Source: Spirochaetaceae bacterium (GTDB taxonomy: Bacteria > Spirochaetota > Spirochaetia > DSM-27196 > SLAA01). From it: 5,583 nt of DNA. Position numbers and translations under genes: made by a program. Each line of letters opens with the position of its first letter. Position 1 is the stretch's first letter. The DNA lies in the NCBI GenBank assembly GCA_003564775.1, contig PXEI01000210.1, positions 1 to 5,583 of the forward strand, given 5' to 3'. Below, one piece after another: positions 1 through 5,583 of this stretch. Below the pieces are notes generated by a model. The model saw only the letters and a program-made list of their open reading frames with translations. It was not told the origin of the DNA and ran no database searches.

Positions 1-2
1 GG

Positions 3-173
3 CCTTATAGAGTGGTAGCTCCATATGAGCCCGAGGCCCGGAACACGACCGTGACCACGACCAAGGCCCGGAACACGACCGTGACCTACAACAGGAAGTG
101 TTCAGGCTTTGCCTTTTTTGGGCTTCATGGTTATCTTTACGGAAACACAACCTATATTCTCATAGGTACCTAA
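3..173 (+). CDS. Possible C-terminal tail of an upstream gene (partial at left edge)
   Basis: This is the only forward frame open from the left edge. It runs about 56 codons to a TAA at 171-173; the other two forward frames stop by positions 8-10 and 16-18. The first half reads like a Thr/Val-rich beta-strand tail (PYRVVAPYEPEARNTTVT...) with two copies of ARNTTVT at a 10-residue period, and its codons favour G or C at the third position. The last 24 residues look less protein-like and overlap a small hairpin with a T run and the presumed dps promoter, so the true end is uncertain. I do not recognise the family. It could equally be non-coding leader DNA that is open by chance. Confidence 0.3.
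   Translation, partial: PYRVVAPYEPEARNTTVTTTKARNTTVTYNRKCSGFAFFGLHGYLYGNTTYILIGT
34..86 (+). repeat. Tandem direct repeat, two 23-bp identical copies at 30-bp period
   Basis: Positions 34-56 and 64-86 are identical over 23 bp, beginning AGGCCCGG and ending CGTGACC, with a 7-bp less conserved spacer. The 30-bp period is a multiple of three and keeps the surrounding open frame intact, giving ARNTTVT twice. Each copy contains CACG-AC-CGTG, a short dyad. The simplest reading is a duplication inside coding sequence; a pair of protein-binding sites is an alternative. Confidence 0.85.
104..119 (+). terminator. Weak possible intrinsic terminator before dps
   Basis: AGGC (104-107), a TTT loop and GCCT (111-114) form a 4-bp stem followed by T115-T119. 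The stem is short, so it would be weak at best. If real, it would end the transcript entering from the left edge. It lies inside the open frame 3-173, so one of the two calls is probably wrong. Confidence 0.2.
131..158 (+). promoter_or_regulatory. Candidate sigma70-type promoter for dps
   Basis: A good -10-like TATATT at 153-158 sits 16 bp downstream of a poor -35-like TTATCT at 131-136, in a locally AT-rich stretch. Transcription would start near 165, leaving a leader of about 35 nt. The weak -35 would suit a gene needing an activator or an alternative sigma factor, as is common for dps, but I see no recognisable OxyR, PerR or Fur site. Confidence 0.35.
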
Positions 174-187
174 CTCGATATCGACGC

Positions 188-193
188 AAGGAG
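188..193 (+). promoter_or_regulatory. Ribosome binding site fixing the dps start
   Basis: AAGGAG lies 6 nt before the ATG at 200. The same frame extends upstream to an ATG at 98, but that start has no comparable site and would add 34 residues rich in Arg, Leu and Tyr that do not belong to the family. This site therefore decides the start. Confidence 0.8.
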
Positions 194-199
194 CGAAAC

Positions 200-670
200 A
201 TGACATCCGACATCGGACTCAAAAAAGACGGTACGGCAAAAACAGCCGAGGCCTTAAACAATTACCTATCCGACCTGCACCTTTTCTACGGGAAGCTTCA
301 TTGTTACCACTGGAATGTAGAGGGCCCCGAGTTCTTTCCGCTGCACACCAAGCTTGAGGAAGTGTACGACGGCGTCGCAGAGGCCATTGATGAAATTGCC
401 GAACGCATTCTCACCATAGGTGCGCGCCCAGTATCAACCTTCAAAGAGTACCTTGAGCGCTCCAAACTGCAAGAAGCCCCAAGCAAGGCCTACAGCGGCG
501 ACGAGGTTGTACGAAGTGTACTTGCCGACCTGCAGTACCTCATTGGAGCATTGCGCGGAATTATGGCGGTTGCTGGCGAAAGTGACGACGAGGTCACCAT
601 TGACCAGTGCGTTGGTGCGCTTGCTGCATACGAGAAGACTGTCTGGATGCTGAGCGCGCACTTAGGCTAG
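200..670 (+). CDS. dps: Dps-family ferritin-like protein (DNA protection during starvation / iron storage)
   Basis: The 156-residue product has the usual length for Dps, a four-helix-bundle protein forming 12-subunit shells that oxidise Fe(II), usually with H2O2, and store the mineral in the cytoplasm; some members also coat DNA. The ferroxidase signature is complete: H37-W38 in KLHCYHWNVEG, H49 with acidic E53 in LHTKLEEVYD, and D64 and E68 in IDEIAERIL, followed by IGARP. The C-terminus (EKTVWMLSAHLG) matches the family's last-helix pattern. The N-terminal tail is short with few lysines (K8, K9, K14), so DNA binding cannot be inferred. Two cysteines (C35, C137) are present. The start at 200 is set by AAGGAG at 188-193. 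The gene appears monocistronic, with its own terminator, and converges on the channel gene. Family assignment is confident; the exact subtype (Dps, NapA or Dpr) is not resolved. Confidence 0.95.
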   Translation: MTSDIGLKKDGTAKTAEALNNYLSDLHLFYGKLHCYHWNVEGPEFFPLHTKLEEVYDGVAEAIDEIAERILTIGARPVSTFKEYLERSKLQEAPSKAYSGDEVVRSVLADLQYLIGALRGIMAVAGESDDEVTIDQCVGALAAYEKTVWMLSAHLG

Positions 671-742
671 CACACCAAGACTACCTGCCTAACGCTCAGA
701 GCCGACGGCTGTAAAATCTAAGGTGCACACTACACATACCTG

Positions 743-775
743 GGGCTGTTCATTGAGGTGGGCAGCCCTTTTTTT
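743..775 (+). terminator. Strong rho-independent terminator of dps
   Basis: Positions 743-753 pair with 758-768 to give an 11-bp stem (six outer Watson-Crick pairs GGGCTG/CAGCCC, then inner pairs including G-T wobbles) closed by a TGAG tetraloop and followed directly by seven T residues (769-775). It faces rightward, 72 nt after the dps stop, and shields the convergent channel gene. The opposite strand lacks a T tract, so it is one-directional. Confidence 0.88.
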
Positions 776-781
776 GGGTGT

Positions 782-794
782 GCGCTGGCAGCGC
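782..794. repeat. 13-bp dyad between the convergent genes
   Basis: GCGCTG-G-CAGCGC is a perfect inverted repeat around one central base. It lies 20 bp beyond the stop codon of the leftward channel gene and can fold into a 5-bp GC stem with a 3-nt loop. No T run follows on the minus strand, so it is not a typical intrinsic terminator. It could protect the 3' end of the channel mRNA or be incidental. Confidence 0.35.
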
Positions 795-814
795 CTGCAG
801 TATGCGACCCAGCG

Positions 815-1867
815 CTATCTCTTCTGGCTACCCGCGCATAAGACGGTAAGCTGTTCCAACCCCGACTGTTCGCCAATGGCCATGAGCCGGTCCCCGGCCT
901 CAATTTTCATACTGGAAGCCGGATTGTACACAAGCTCTCCCTCATGCTTATAAATTGCAACGACAATGATGTTTAACTCTCTGCGAAGTGGGGACTCAAG
1001 CAGGGTCTGTCCCGCAAGGGGTGAGTCCTCTGCAATGTGAATCTCCTCTATCGTGATCTCGCGACCACCAATGCGTGCAACGGTTTCCATGTATTCCACA
1101 ATTCCGGGGCGCAGCACCAGCTGTGCGAGGCGGTGCCCCACCAGCTCATACGGCTTAATTACACGGTCGGCGCCGGCGGTGCGGAGTTTAGCTGTGCTCT
1201 CTTCGCTAATGGCGCGGGTAACAATGAAGAGCTCCTTGTTGAGCGAGCGGGCGGTGAGTGTGGTGAACACGTTTTCTGCGTCCGAGCTCACCACCGCAAT
1301 GAGACTGGAGGCAGTTTCAATACGGGCATGCTGGAGGACTTCATCTGAGCTTGCGTCACCAATCAGGTAGAGGTATCCGGAGCCTTCTAGTTGTTCGGTC
1401 ATTTCCGGATTGTTATCAATAACTACAAAAGAGGCCTGTTCATCGGAGAGTTCCCGGCAGAGGTGGCGCCCCATGCGACCGAATCCACACACAATGGTGT
1501 GCTTGTTCAACTGAGCGATCTTTTTGTCCATTCGTCTTCTCCGAAGCAAGTAGGATTCCACCAACACCTGAACAGTGCGTCCACCCAGGTATGCAATTGA
1601 GGATATGCCGCCGACGATAATGCCAATAGTCAGAAGGCGCCCCGCCCCTGACAGCGGGCGCACCTCGGCAAAGCCGGTTGTCGTGAGGGCAATTACGGTC
1701 ATGTAAAGGGAGTCCGAGAGGTTCCAGCCTTCAATAACCATGTAACCAACAGTCCCGGCCACAAAAACCGACAGCAGGAAACCTGCCGCAAGCGCAAACT
1801 GGTGCCCAATGCTCAGACGGGGAAAGTAGCTGCCGGGTGAGGGCCGCCCGCCTTTTGTGGTGCTCAT
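815..1867 (-). CDS. Two-TM potassium channel protein with RCK/TrkA-N and TrkA-C domains
   Basis: From the ATG at 1865-1867 the product has 350 residues. TM1 is at about 23-44, a pore loop with filter TTTGFAE at 62-68, TM2 at about 77-97, then a basic linker (RRRRMDKK). A TrkA-N/RCK Rossmann domain starts near 124 with GFGRMG at 128-133, VVIDNNP (acidic D151) and GDAS (170-173). A TrkA-C domain spans about 263-343. This is the MthK-like plan: a tetrameric inner-membrane K+ channel gated by ligand binding to a cytoplasmic RCK ring. The filter differs from canonical TVGYGD (Val to Thr, Tyr to Phe, Gly to Ala, Asp to Glu), though the F-x-E ending is familiar in bacterial relatives. An alternative ATG at 1978 would add 37 residues, but that stretch is AT-rich, lacks a ribosome site and overlaps the promoter of the divergent pilin gene, so I prefer the shorter form. 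Neither start has a convincing Shine-Dalgarno sequence. No functional link to its neighbours is evident. Confidence 0.9.
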   Translation of the reverse strand: MSTTKGGRPSPGSYFPRLSIGHQFALAAGFLLSVFVAGTVGYMVIEGWNLSDSLYMTVIALTTTGFAEVRPLSGAGRLLTIGIIVGGISSIAYLGGRTVQVLVESYLLRRRRMDKKIAQLNKHTIVCGFGRMGRHLCRELSDEQASFVVIDNNPEMTEQLEGSGYLYLIGDASSDEVLQHARIETASSLIAVVSSDAENVFTTLTARSLNKELFIVTRAISEESTAKLRTAGADRVIKPYELVGHRLAQLVLRPGIVEYMETVARIGGREITIEEIHIAEDSPLAGQTLLESPLRRELNIIVVAIYKHEGELVYNPASSMKIEAGDRLMAIGEQSGLEQLTVLCAGSQKR

Positions 1868-1943
1868 AGATCTCAGGGTACGATGTACGGCACCGAAAGC
1901 ACAAGCACAGGCCTCCAGCCAAGTGTTTTTGTCAAGCAAAAAT

Positions 1944-1972
1944 TTGTATTTCCTGACTGTTAGCGTTATACT
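1944..1972 (+). promoter_or_regulatory. Sigma70-type promoter of the pilus operon
   Basis: A -35-like TTGTAT (1944-1949) is separated by exactly 17 bp from a near-consensus -10 TATACT (1967-1972). Initiation would fall near 1979, giving a leader of about 45 nt before the pilin ATG. It sits in the AT-rich gap between the divergent channel and pilin genes. Confidence 0.65.
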
Positions 1973-1989
1973 ACCCATATAAACAATTA

Positions 1990-2004
1990 GGTAAACGTAT
2001 TACC
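1990..2004. promoter_or_regulatory. Candidate operator dyad in the pilin leader
   Basis: GGTAA-N5-TTACC forms a 15-bp inverted repeat about 11 nt downstream of the predicted transcription start. A dimeric repressor there would block early elongation; as RNA it would make only a weak 5-bp hairpin. No specific regulator family can be named. Confidence 0.35.
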
Positions 2005-2014
2005 AAAAAGTGTC

Positions 2015-2020
2015 GGAGGA
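2015..2020 (+). promoter_or_regulatory. Strong ribosome binding site of the pilin gene
   Basis: GGAGGA ends 4 nt before the ATG at 2025. It rules out the upstream in-frame GTG at 2010 as the start, since that codon precedes the site and would spoil the signal peptide. It is the best ribosome site in the operon, consistent with the major subunit being made in excess. Confidence 0.8.
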
Positions 2021-2024
2021 TTTT

Positions 2025-2519
2025 ATGAAAGTTACTCGTTTTTTTACTGTTTCTGCTATCTTGGTTGCACTGGCTGCAACTCCCGTTTTTGCCCAAACCG
2101 TGGACTGGACTGACGGCCCTGTCACCGTCAATATCAACGCAAACATGCCTGAACTGACTCAGCTGCGTTTTGAGGAAGACAACACAACCCTGGATCTTGT
2201 GACCGCAGAAGCAGTTACACTTGGCACTATGTATGAGCGGAGCAACAACGCGGCCGGTTACACCGTGACCTTAAGCTCGGCAAATAGCGGGGCGCTTCTG
2301 GGCCCGGACAGTGAAACTGCGCCGTATAGCCTCACCTATGATGGTGCGACGGTGAATCTGGATGGCGGCTCAGCAACGCTTACCACAGCTACTGCACGCA
2401 CGAGCTTGAACGGTGTTCCGCGAGTAATTGTGGTGACACCACTGGTTGACGGCGAAGCAGACTTTCTTGCCGCCGGAGCTTATGAAGACATCCTGACCTT
2501 TGAAATAGCTGGGGAGTAG
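2025..2519 (+). CDS. Secreted pilin-like subunit of a chaperone-usher pilus
   Basis: The product has 164 residues. A clear Sec signal peptide (KVTR, hydrophobic SAILVALAAT, PVFA) is probably cut after A23, leaving about 141 residues beginning QTVDW. The mature part is Thr/Ser/Val-rich with alternating hydrophobic residues, as in an incomplete immunoglobulin-like pilin fold. The central AAGYTVTLSSANSGALLG segment and the C-terminal AGAYEDILTFEIAGE strand resemble archaic-type pilins and spore-coat-U-like proteins (recognition by pattern, not search). The N-terminal stretch before residue 45 could be the donor strand for the next subunit. There are no cysteines, so no disulfide stabilises it, unlike many classical pilins. 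It is first in the operon, followed after 37 bp by the chaperone gene, and has the strongest ribosome site, which fits the major structural subunit. The pilus role rests mainly on this context. Confidence 0.75.
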   Translation: MKVTRFFTVSAILVALAATPVFAQTVDWTDGPVTVNINANMPELTQLRFEEDNTTLDLVTAEAVTLGTMYERSNNAAGYTVTLSSANSGALLGPDSETAPYSLTYDGATVNLDGGSATLTTATARTSLNGVPRVIVVTPLVDGEADFLAAGAYEDILTFEIAGE

Positions 2520-2556
2520 GTGTAGGGCCCGGCCCATACAGCAAAGGTCCGTTACC

Positions 2557-3339
2557 ATGAATAGACGCCGCTTTGTATACCCGGCAGCACGAGCCCTGCA
2601 GCTTGCGGGGCTCGTTTCTGTCATCTGCCTCTTAAGCGCATTTACACTGCAGCCTATATCGCAAGAGTTCAGCACCAGCGGTGCAGAGAGCTCCCGGGTG
2701 TTCCAGGTCCACAACCCTGGGTCGCAACCAGTTGCTATGCGGCTTGAGATGCTCCAGCGCCTCGTTGACGAAGATGGAACCGAGACCAACCCTTCTGCTC
2801 GTCAGAGTTTTACAGTGTTCCCTACTCAGTTTGTGTTGGAGCCTGGCCAGCGCCGGAATATACGGGTGCGCTATACCGGGCCGGAGAATCTTGAACGTGA
2901 GCAGAGCTTTCGGTTGCTTGCAGAACAGCTGCCGGTAGATTTAACGGGAAGCGACCAGGATACGCAGTCGGGCACAGCAAGCAGCAGTGGCCGACCGGGT
3001 CAAGGATCGATACAGATCATGTTTCGCTACCTGGCCTCGGTTTTCGTGGTTCCATCCAATGCGGCGGGGCCAAATCCCGTGGTAACCCTACTTGAGCGTG
3101 TTTCCGCAGATGAAGCTGGACTGGTGCTGAGGTTTGAGAATTCCGGTGGCCGCCATGTGATATTGCGCAATCTTGAACTAGAGCTCAGGCTGGATGATGA
3201 TTCGCAGCACCGTGTTGCTGCGGATGCGCTTGAGGGTATTAAGGGTGAAAACCTGCTTGCCGGCTCATCTCGCACCCACTTCTTGCCACTTGCCGCTGAG
3301 TTGGTGGAGCGGGTGCGCGGCGTTGGTCTTAGCTATTAA
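2557..3339 (+). CDS. Periplasmic pilus-assembly chaperone, PapD-like (archaic-like chaperone-usher type)
   Basis: The 260-residue product starts with a signal peptide (MNRRR, hydrophobic core about 13-28, cleavage probably near 28-30). Domain 1 (about 30-128) has the chaperone pattern: VHNPGSQPVAMRLEM, the FPTQFVLEPGQRRNIRVRY block (88-106) and the F1-strand region SFRLLAEQLPVDL (117-129). A flexible Ser/Gly/Gln-rich loop (130-150) leads to the likely G1 donor strand, QIMFRYLASVFVVP (153-166), whose alternating hydrophobics would complete a bound pilin's fold. Domain 2 follows to the end, including LRFENSGGRHVILRNLELEL (191-210) and LAGSSRTHFLPL. The Arg usually found in the first strand of PapD (R8) is not evident; the equivalent segment reads LQPISQEF. 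AAAGG at 2543-2547 serves as ribosome site for the ATG at 2557. The adjacent pilin and usher genes support its role of holding subunits in the periplasm. I am confident of the family but cannot name a specific gene. Confidence 0.92.
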   Translation: MNRRRFVYPAARALQLAGLVSVICLLSAFTLQPISQEFSTSGAESSRVFQVHNPGSQPVAMRLEMLQRLVDEDGTETNPSARQSFTVFPTQFVLEPGQRRNIRVRYTGPENLEREQSFRLLAEQLPVDLTGSDQDTQSGTASSSGRPGQGSIQIMFRYLASVFVVPSNAAGPNPVVTLLERVSADEAGLVLRFENSGGRHVILRNLELELRLDDDSQHRVAADALEGIKGENLLAGSSRTHFLPLAAELVERVRGVGLSY

Positions 3340-3352
3340 GACTGCGTACACC

Positions 3353-3360
3353 AAGGTGAG
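3353..3360 (+). promoter_or_regulatory. Ribosome binding site supporting a GTG start for the usher
   Basis: AAGGTGAG matches the AGGTGA part of the anti-Shine-Dalgarno complement and lies 1 nt before GTG 3362-3364. No ATG occurs in the usher frame between the chaperone stop and position 3608, which is beyond the signal peptide. The nearby GTG at 3356 is a less likely start because it lies inside this site. Confidence 0.55.
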
Positions 3361-3361
3361 T

Positions 3362-5583
3362 GTGATACACCGTCATATAGTCTTGTTCCTTGTCTTGTTT
3401 CTTTTTCCGCTTAGTTTTGGTGTGTCCATTGAGTTGTTTCTTCCGCTTGCGCTTCGTGATGAGGTGTTCGGTGAGGTGCGTTCCGAGATCGACCCCGACA
3501 CAAGTGAGCTTGTTGCGGTAGATGCCGACACACTGAGTTTGCTCCGGGGCCGGTTGCGACCGGCTGCATATAACCGACTGCAGCAGGCGGTAGATCAAGA
3601 CACACAAATGCTAGGTGTTGAGGATGCTGCCGAGCTTGGTCTGGTGCTGAACTTTGATCAGATTGAGATTGTCGTGCGCGCCGAGCCGTCGGTGGAGATT
3701 GAGGCACCGCGGGAGGTTATTTTTGGACTGCGTCAGCGGCCGAATCCGGACCTGCTGACACCGGTGTCCGGGGTGTCAGCCTTTCTTAACCTACGGGGCG
3801 TTCTTGAAAACCAGGTCATTGTCCAGAACGGAACTACCGAGTCCAAACTCCCGCTCGGACTTGGGGTTGAAGCAGCCGGTGCGCGTGGGCCCCTCTCTGC
3901 CCGGGTGTCTACCGTGCTTGAGAGCGACCCTGGTGAAAAAGACCCGGTTGAGTTGGAACGCATTCTGTTACGGTATGACTGGCCATCACAGCGAGTCCGA
4001 CTGGAAGGCGGAACCACAGATCTGCCGCAGTCGGGCCTTATAGGTACCCGGCTTGTGCTTGGTGCAAGTGTCCGGAGCGACCCGCAGCTTGACCCATACA
4101 CAGACCGGCGAACAGCCTCTGCAACTGAGCTCTTTCTTGAGCGGCCTTCCGAGATCGAGATTCGGGTGAATGACCGCCGAATAGAGCGGCTGCAGCTTCC
4201 GGCTGGATCATTTGAACTGCGTGACTATCCCTTGGCCGCTGGACTGAACAAGGTTGAGCTTGAGGTTACTGACGACCTTGGTCGAACCGAGATCATTCTC
4301 CTTACCGAACCCTTTAGCACCCAACTGCTGAGACCGGGTGAGTTCTCTTACCATGCTGGCGTCGGGGTTGACTGGCGGGACCGCGAGTCGGCAGCCGGGG
4401 CAGCAACTTTGCGGTATGGGGTCAGTCGGAGGGTATCGCTTGGAGCGGGAGTACAAAGCACCCTCAATGAGAATTTGGCTGCGCTTGACGCTGGCTTTGC
4501 TACACCGGTTGGGAATGTGCGGGCTGATGTTGGAATACTTGCCGCTGAAACTGATAGCTCGGTGGAGTTCAACAGGGCGCTCAACCTTGAGTACGGATTT
4601 GGCGTTCCCTGGCGTCGTTATCTACCCCGTGTGAATCTGAGTTTTCGCCTTCAGGATGCGGACTATCGCACCCCGTCACCGGCAGACTGGCAAGGACCGG
4701 CCGACGCGGCGCGACTGCGGTTGAGTGTTTCGCAAAGTGTGCTGAACCGGCTTGGGCTTTCGGCCATTTACCAACGGCGCTGGGCCCGGAGCCCGAATCC
4801 GGATGGAAACACTCTCAGCGGGGTTGCGTCGCTCAGTCCTACATCGGGAGCCACGCTCTCACTTCGACTCGGTTACGACTGGGATGAAGACGGCAACACC
4901 GGATTCCGTGGTTTCATTGGGTATACTCACACCTTGAGTGGTGGTCGGCTCTCCACCTCGGTCGGCCAGGACCTTGCGGCTAACAACGCGACAGTGTCTG
5001 TTCGTGGCAGTCATGAACCGGCACCCGCGCAGAGCCTTAGCGCATCGGGACGGATATCCGGATTCCCGGTACAGGGCTATGATGACTGGAGCGGCAGCGC
5101 CAGTGTGCGTTACGTTACCCCTTACTTTGAGTCCTCCGCCCAGCACGACAGTGAGTTTTTTGTGGACAGATCGCTTGAACGGCGCCACCGGAGCGGCCTT
5201 CAGGTGGGGGCCGCTTTGGCTTACGCCGACGGTGTGTTTGCACCCAGCCGTCCAATAAATGATGCCTTTGTCATTTTCAGACGCGACCCCAGTTTGAGTG
5301 ATGTTGGCCTTGAGATTCGCTCCGAGGGGAGCATGCGGGCAACTCCTATGGAGCGTTGGGGACGGGTTGTAGCTCCGGGACTGCGTTCGTACTATCCATA
5401 CACCTACTTTGTGGACGCGCCTTTTCTGCCGGAAGGATACGATCTGGGCCCGGGAACCTACATAGTAGCGCCGGGGTATCAGCAAGGTGCGCTGGTCGAT
5501 ATAGGTAGTGACGCGCGTGTGTATGTTGAAGGTCGGCTGGTGAATGAGTCCGGCGCGGCGGTGGCCCTTGCGGCCGGGCGAAA
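3362..5583 (+). CDS. Outer-membrane usher protein, FimD/PapC-like, archaic-like type (partial, runs off right edge)
   Basis: The frame is open without a stop from GTG 3362 to the window end (740 codons seen), so the C-terminus is missing. Residues 1-22 form a signal peptide (basic HRH, then IVLFLVLFLFPLSFG). A periplasmic N-terminal region follows to about 137, including an LRGRLRPAAYNRLQ segment and LGVEDAAELGLVLNFD. The barrel begins near FLNLRG (141-146). The plug domain is at about 258-322 (EIEIRVNDRRIERLQLPAG...FELRDYPLAAGLNKVELEV), ending in LLRPGEFSYHAGVGV as the barrel resumes. Many alternating-residue strands continue to about 630, then RPINDAFVIFRRD, the YYPYTYFVDAP segment, GTYIVAPGYQQGALVDIG, and the first C-terminal domain (VYVEGRLVNESGAAVAL). 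Ushers are dimeric or monomeric outer-membrane pores that take chaperone-subunit complexes and polymerise the pilus. Typical length is 800-900 residues, so roughly 60-150 are missing. The gene follows the chaperone stop by 22 bp. Family assignment is firm. Confidence 0.92.
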   Translation, partial: MIHRHIVLFLVLFLFPLSFGVSIELFLPLALRDEVFGEVRSEIDPDTSELVAVDADTLSLLRGRLRPAAYNRLQQAVDQDTQMLGVEDAAELGLVLNFDQIEIVVRAEPSVEIEAPREVIFGLRQRPNPDLLTPVSGVSAFLNLRGVLENQVIVQNGTTESKLPLGLGVEAAGARGPLSARVSTVLESDPGEKDPVELERILLRYDWPSQRVRLEGGTTDLPQSGLIGTRLVLGASVRSDPQLDPYTDRRTASATELFLERPSEIEIRVNDRRIERLQLPAGSFELRDYPLAAGLNKVELEVTDDLGRTEIILLTEPFSTQLLRPGEFSYHAGVGVDWRDRESAAGAATLRYGVSRRVSLGAGVQSTLNENLAALDAGFATPVGNVRADVGILAAETDSSVEFNRALNLEYGFGVPWRRYLPRVNLSFRLQDADYRTPSPADWQGPADAARLRLSVSQSVLNRLGLSAIYQRRWARSPNPDGNTLSGVASLSPTSGATLSLRLGYDWDEDGNTGFRGFIGYTHTLSGGRLSTSVGQDLAANNATVSVRGSHEPAPAQSLSASGRISGFPVQGYDDWSGSASVRYVTPYFESSAQHDSEFFVDRSLERRHRSGLQVGAALAYADGVFAPSRPINDAFVIFRRDPSLSDVGLEIRSEGSMRATPMERWGRVVAPGLRSYYPYTYFVDAPFLPEGYDLGPGTYIVAPGYQQGALVDIGSDARVYVEGRLVNESGAAVALAAGR

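Noticed and set aside
1..10. Ten-base GGCCTTATAG at the left edge recurring in the usher gene near 4035
   Set aside because: A ten-base match with unrelated flanks is within chance, and there is no sign of a mobile element or attachment site.
98..199. N-terminal extension of the Dps frame from an ATG at 98
   Set aside because: It has no ribosome site, the residues do not resemble Dps, and AAGGAG precedes the ATG at 200.
700..710. Short palindrome AGCCG-A-CGGCT after dps
   Set aside because: Only about 4 bp can pair as a hairpin and there is no T run; the real terminator is at 743-775.
1037..1370. Two overlapping forward frames of about 100 codons
   Set aside because: Both are antisense to the RCK domain of the channel gene and show no family resemblance.
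1907..1935. Perfect -35-like TTGACA on the minus strand at 1935-1930 as a promoter for the channel gene
   Set aside because: No acceptable -10 element is found 16-18 bp downstream (the sequence there is GCCTGT-like), so a promoter cannot be supported from this hexamer alone.
2370..2789. 139-codon minus-strand frame spanning the pilin-chaperone junction
   Set aside because: It crosses two well-supported forward genes and has a Cys- and Ser-rich composition typical of antisense shadows.
4859..5485. 208-codon open frame on the minus strand
   Set aside because: It lies wholly antisense to the usher frame, which has strong family features. The protein has no recognisable motif and looks like a shadow of GC-rich coding sequence.

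Overview
The window comes from a Gram-negative bacterium. The evidence is an outer-membrane usher gene next to a periplasmic pilus chaperone gene and a secreted pilin-like gene. Base composition is moderately GC-rich, with AT-richer dips at about 130-180 and 1923-2030 where promoters are expected. Nothing here fixes the taxon. The set of families would suit a proteobacterium or a free-living spirochaete, but this is only a guess.

Layout. Positions 1-173 hold what may be the in-frame tail of an upstream gene, including a 30-bp tandem duplication, followed by the leader of the next gene. A Dps/ferritin-like iron-storage and DNA-protection gene lies at 200-670 (+) and ends at a strong intrinsic terminator (743-775). 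Converging on it from the other strand is a two-TM potassium-channel protein with a cytoplasmic RCK (TrkA-N/TrkA-C) module (815-1867, -). Upstream of that gene is an AT-rich divergent control region (about 1868-2024). It carries a good sigma70-type promoter pointing right and a 15-bp dyad.

From that promoter runs a chaperone-usher pilus operon on the + strand: a small secreted pilin-like subunit (2025-2519), a PapD-like periplasmic chaperone (2557-3339) and an outer-membrane usher (3362 to beyond the right edge). Spacing is tight (37 and 22 bp), so co-transcription is likely. The expected pathway is Sec export of the pilin, capture and folding by the chaperone through donor-strand complementation, then ordered secretion and polymerisation through the usher barrel. 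No tip adhesin gene is visible; if one exists it probably lies to the right. The usher has no ATG near its start and appears to begin at a GTG.

The dps and channel genes have no clear functional link to the pilus operon. The pilus genes look like a divergent, archaic-like branch of the chaperone-usher pathway. I see no RNA genes, transposases, CRISPR arrays or evidence for a wholly new system.
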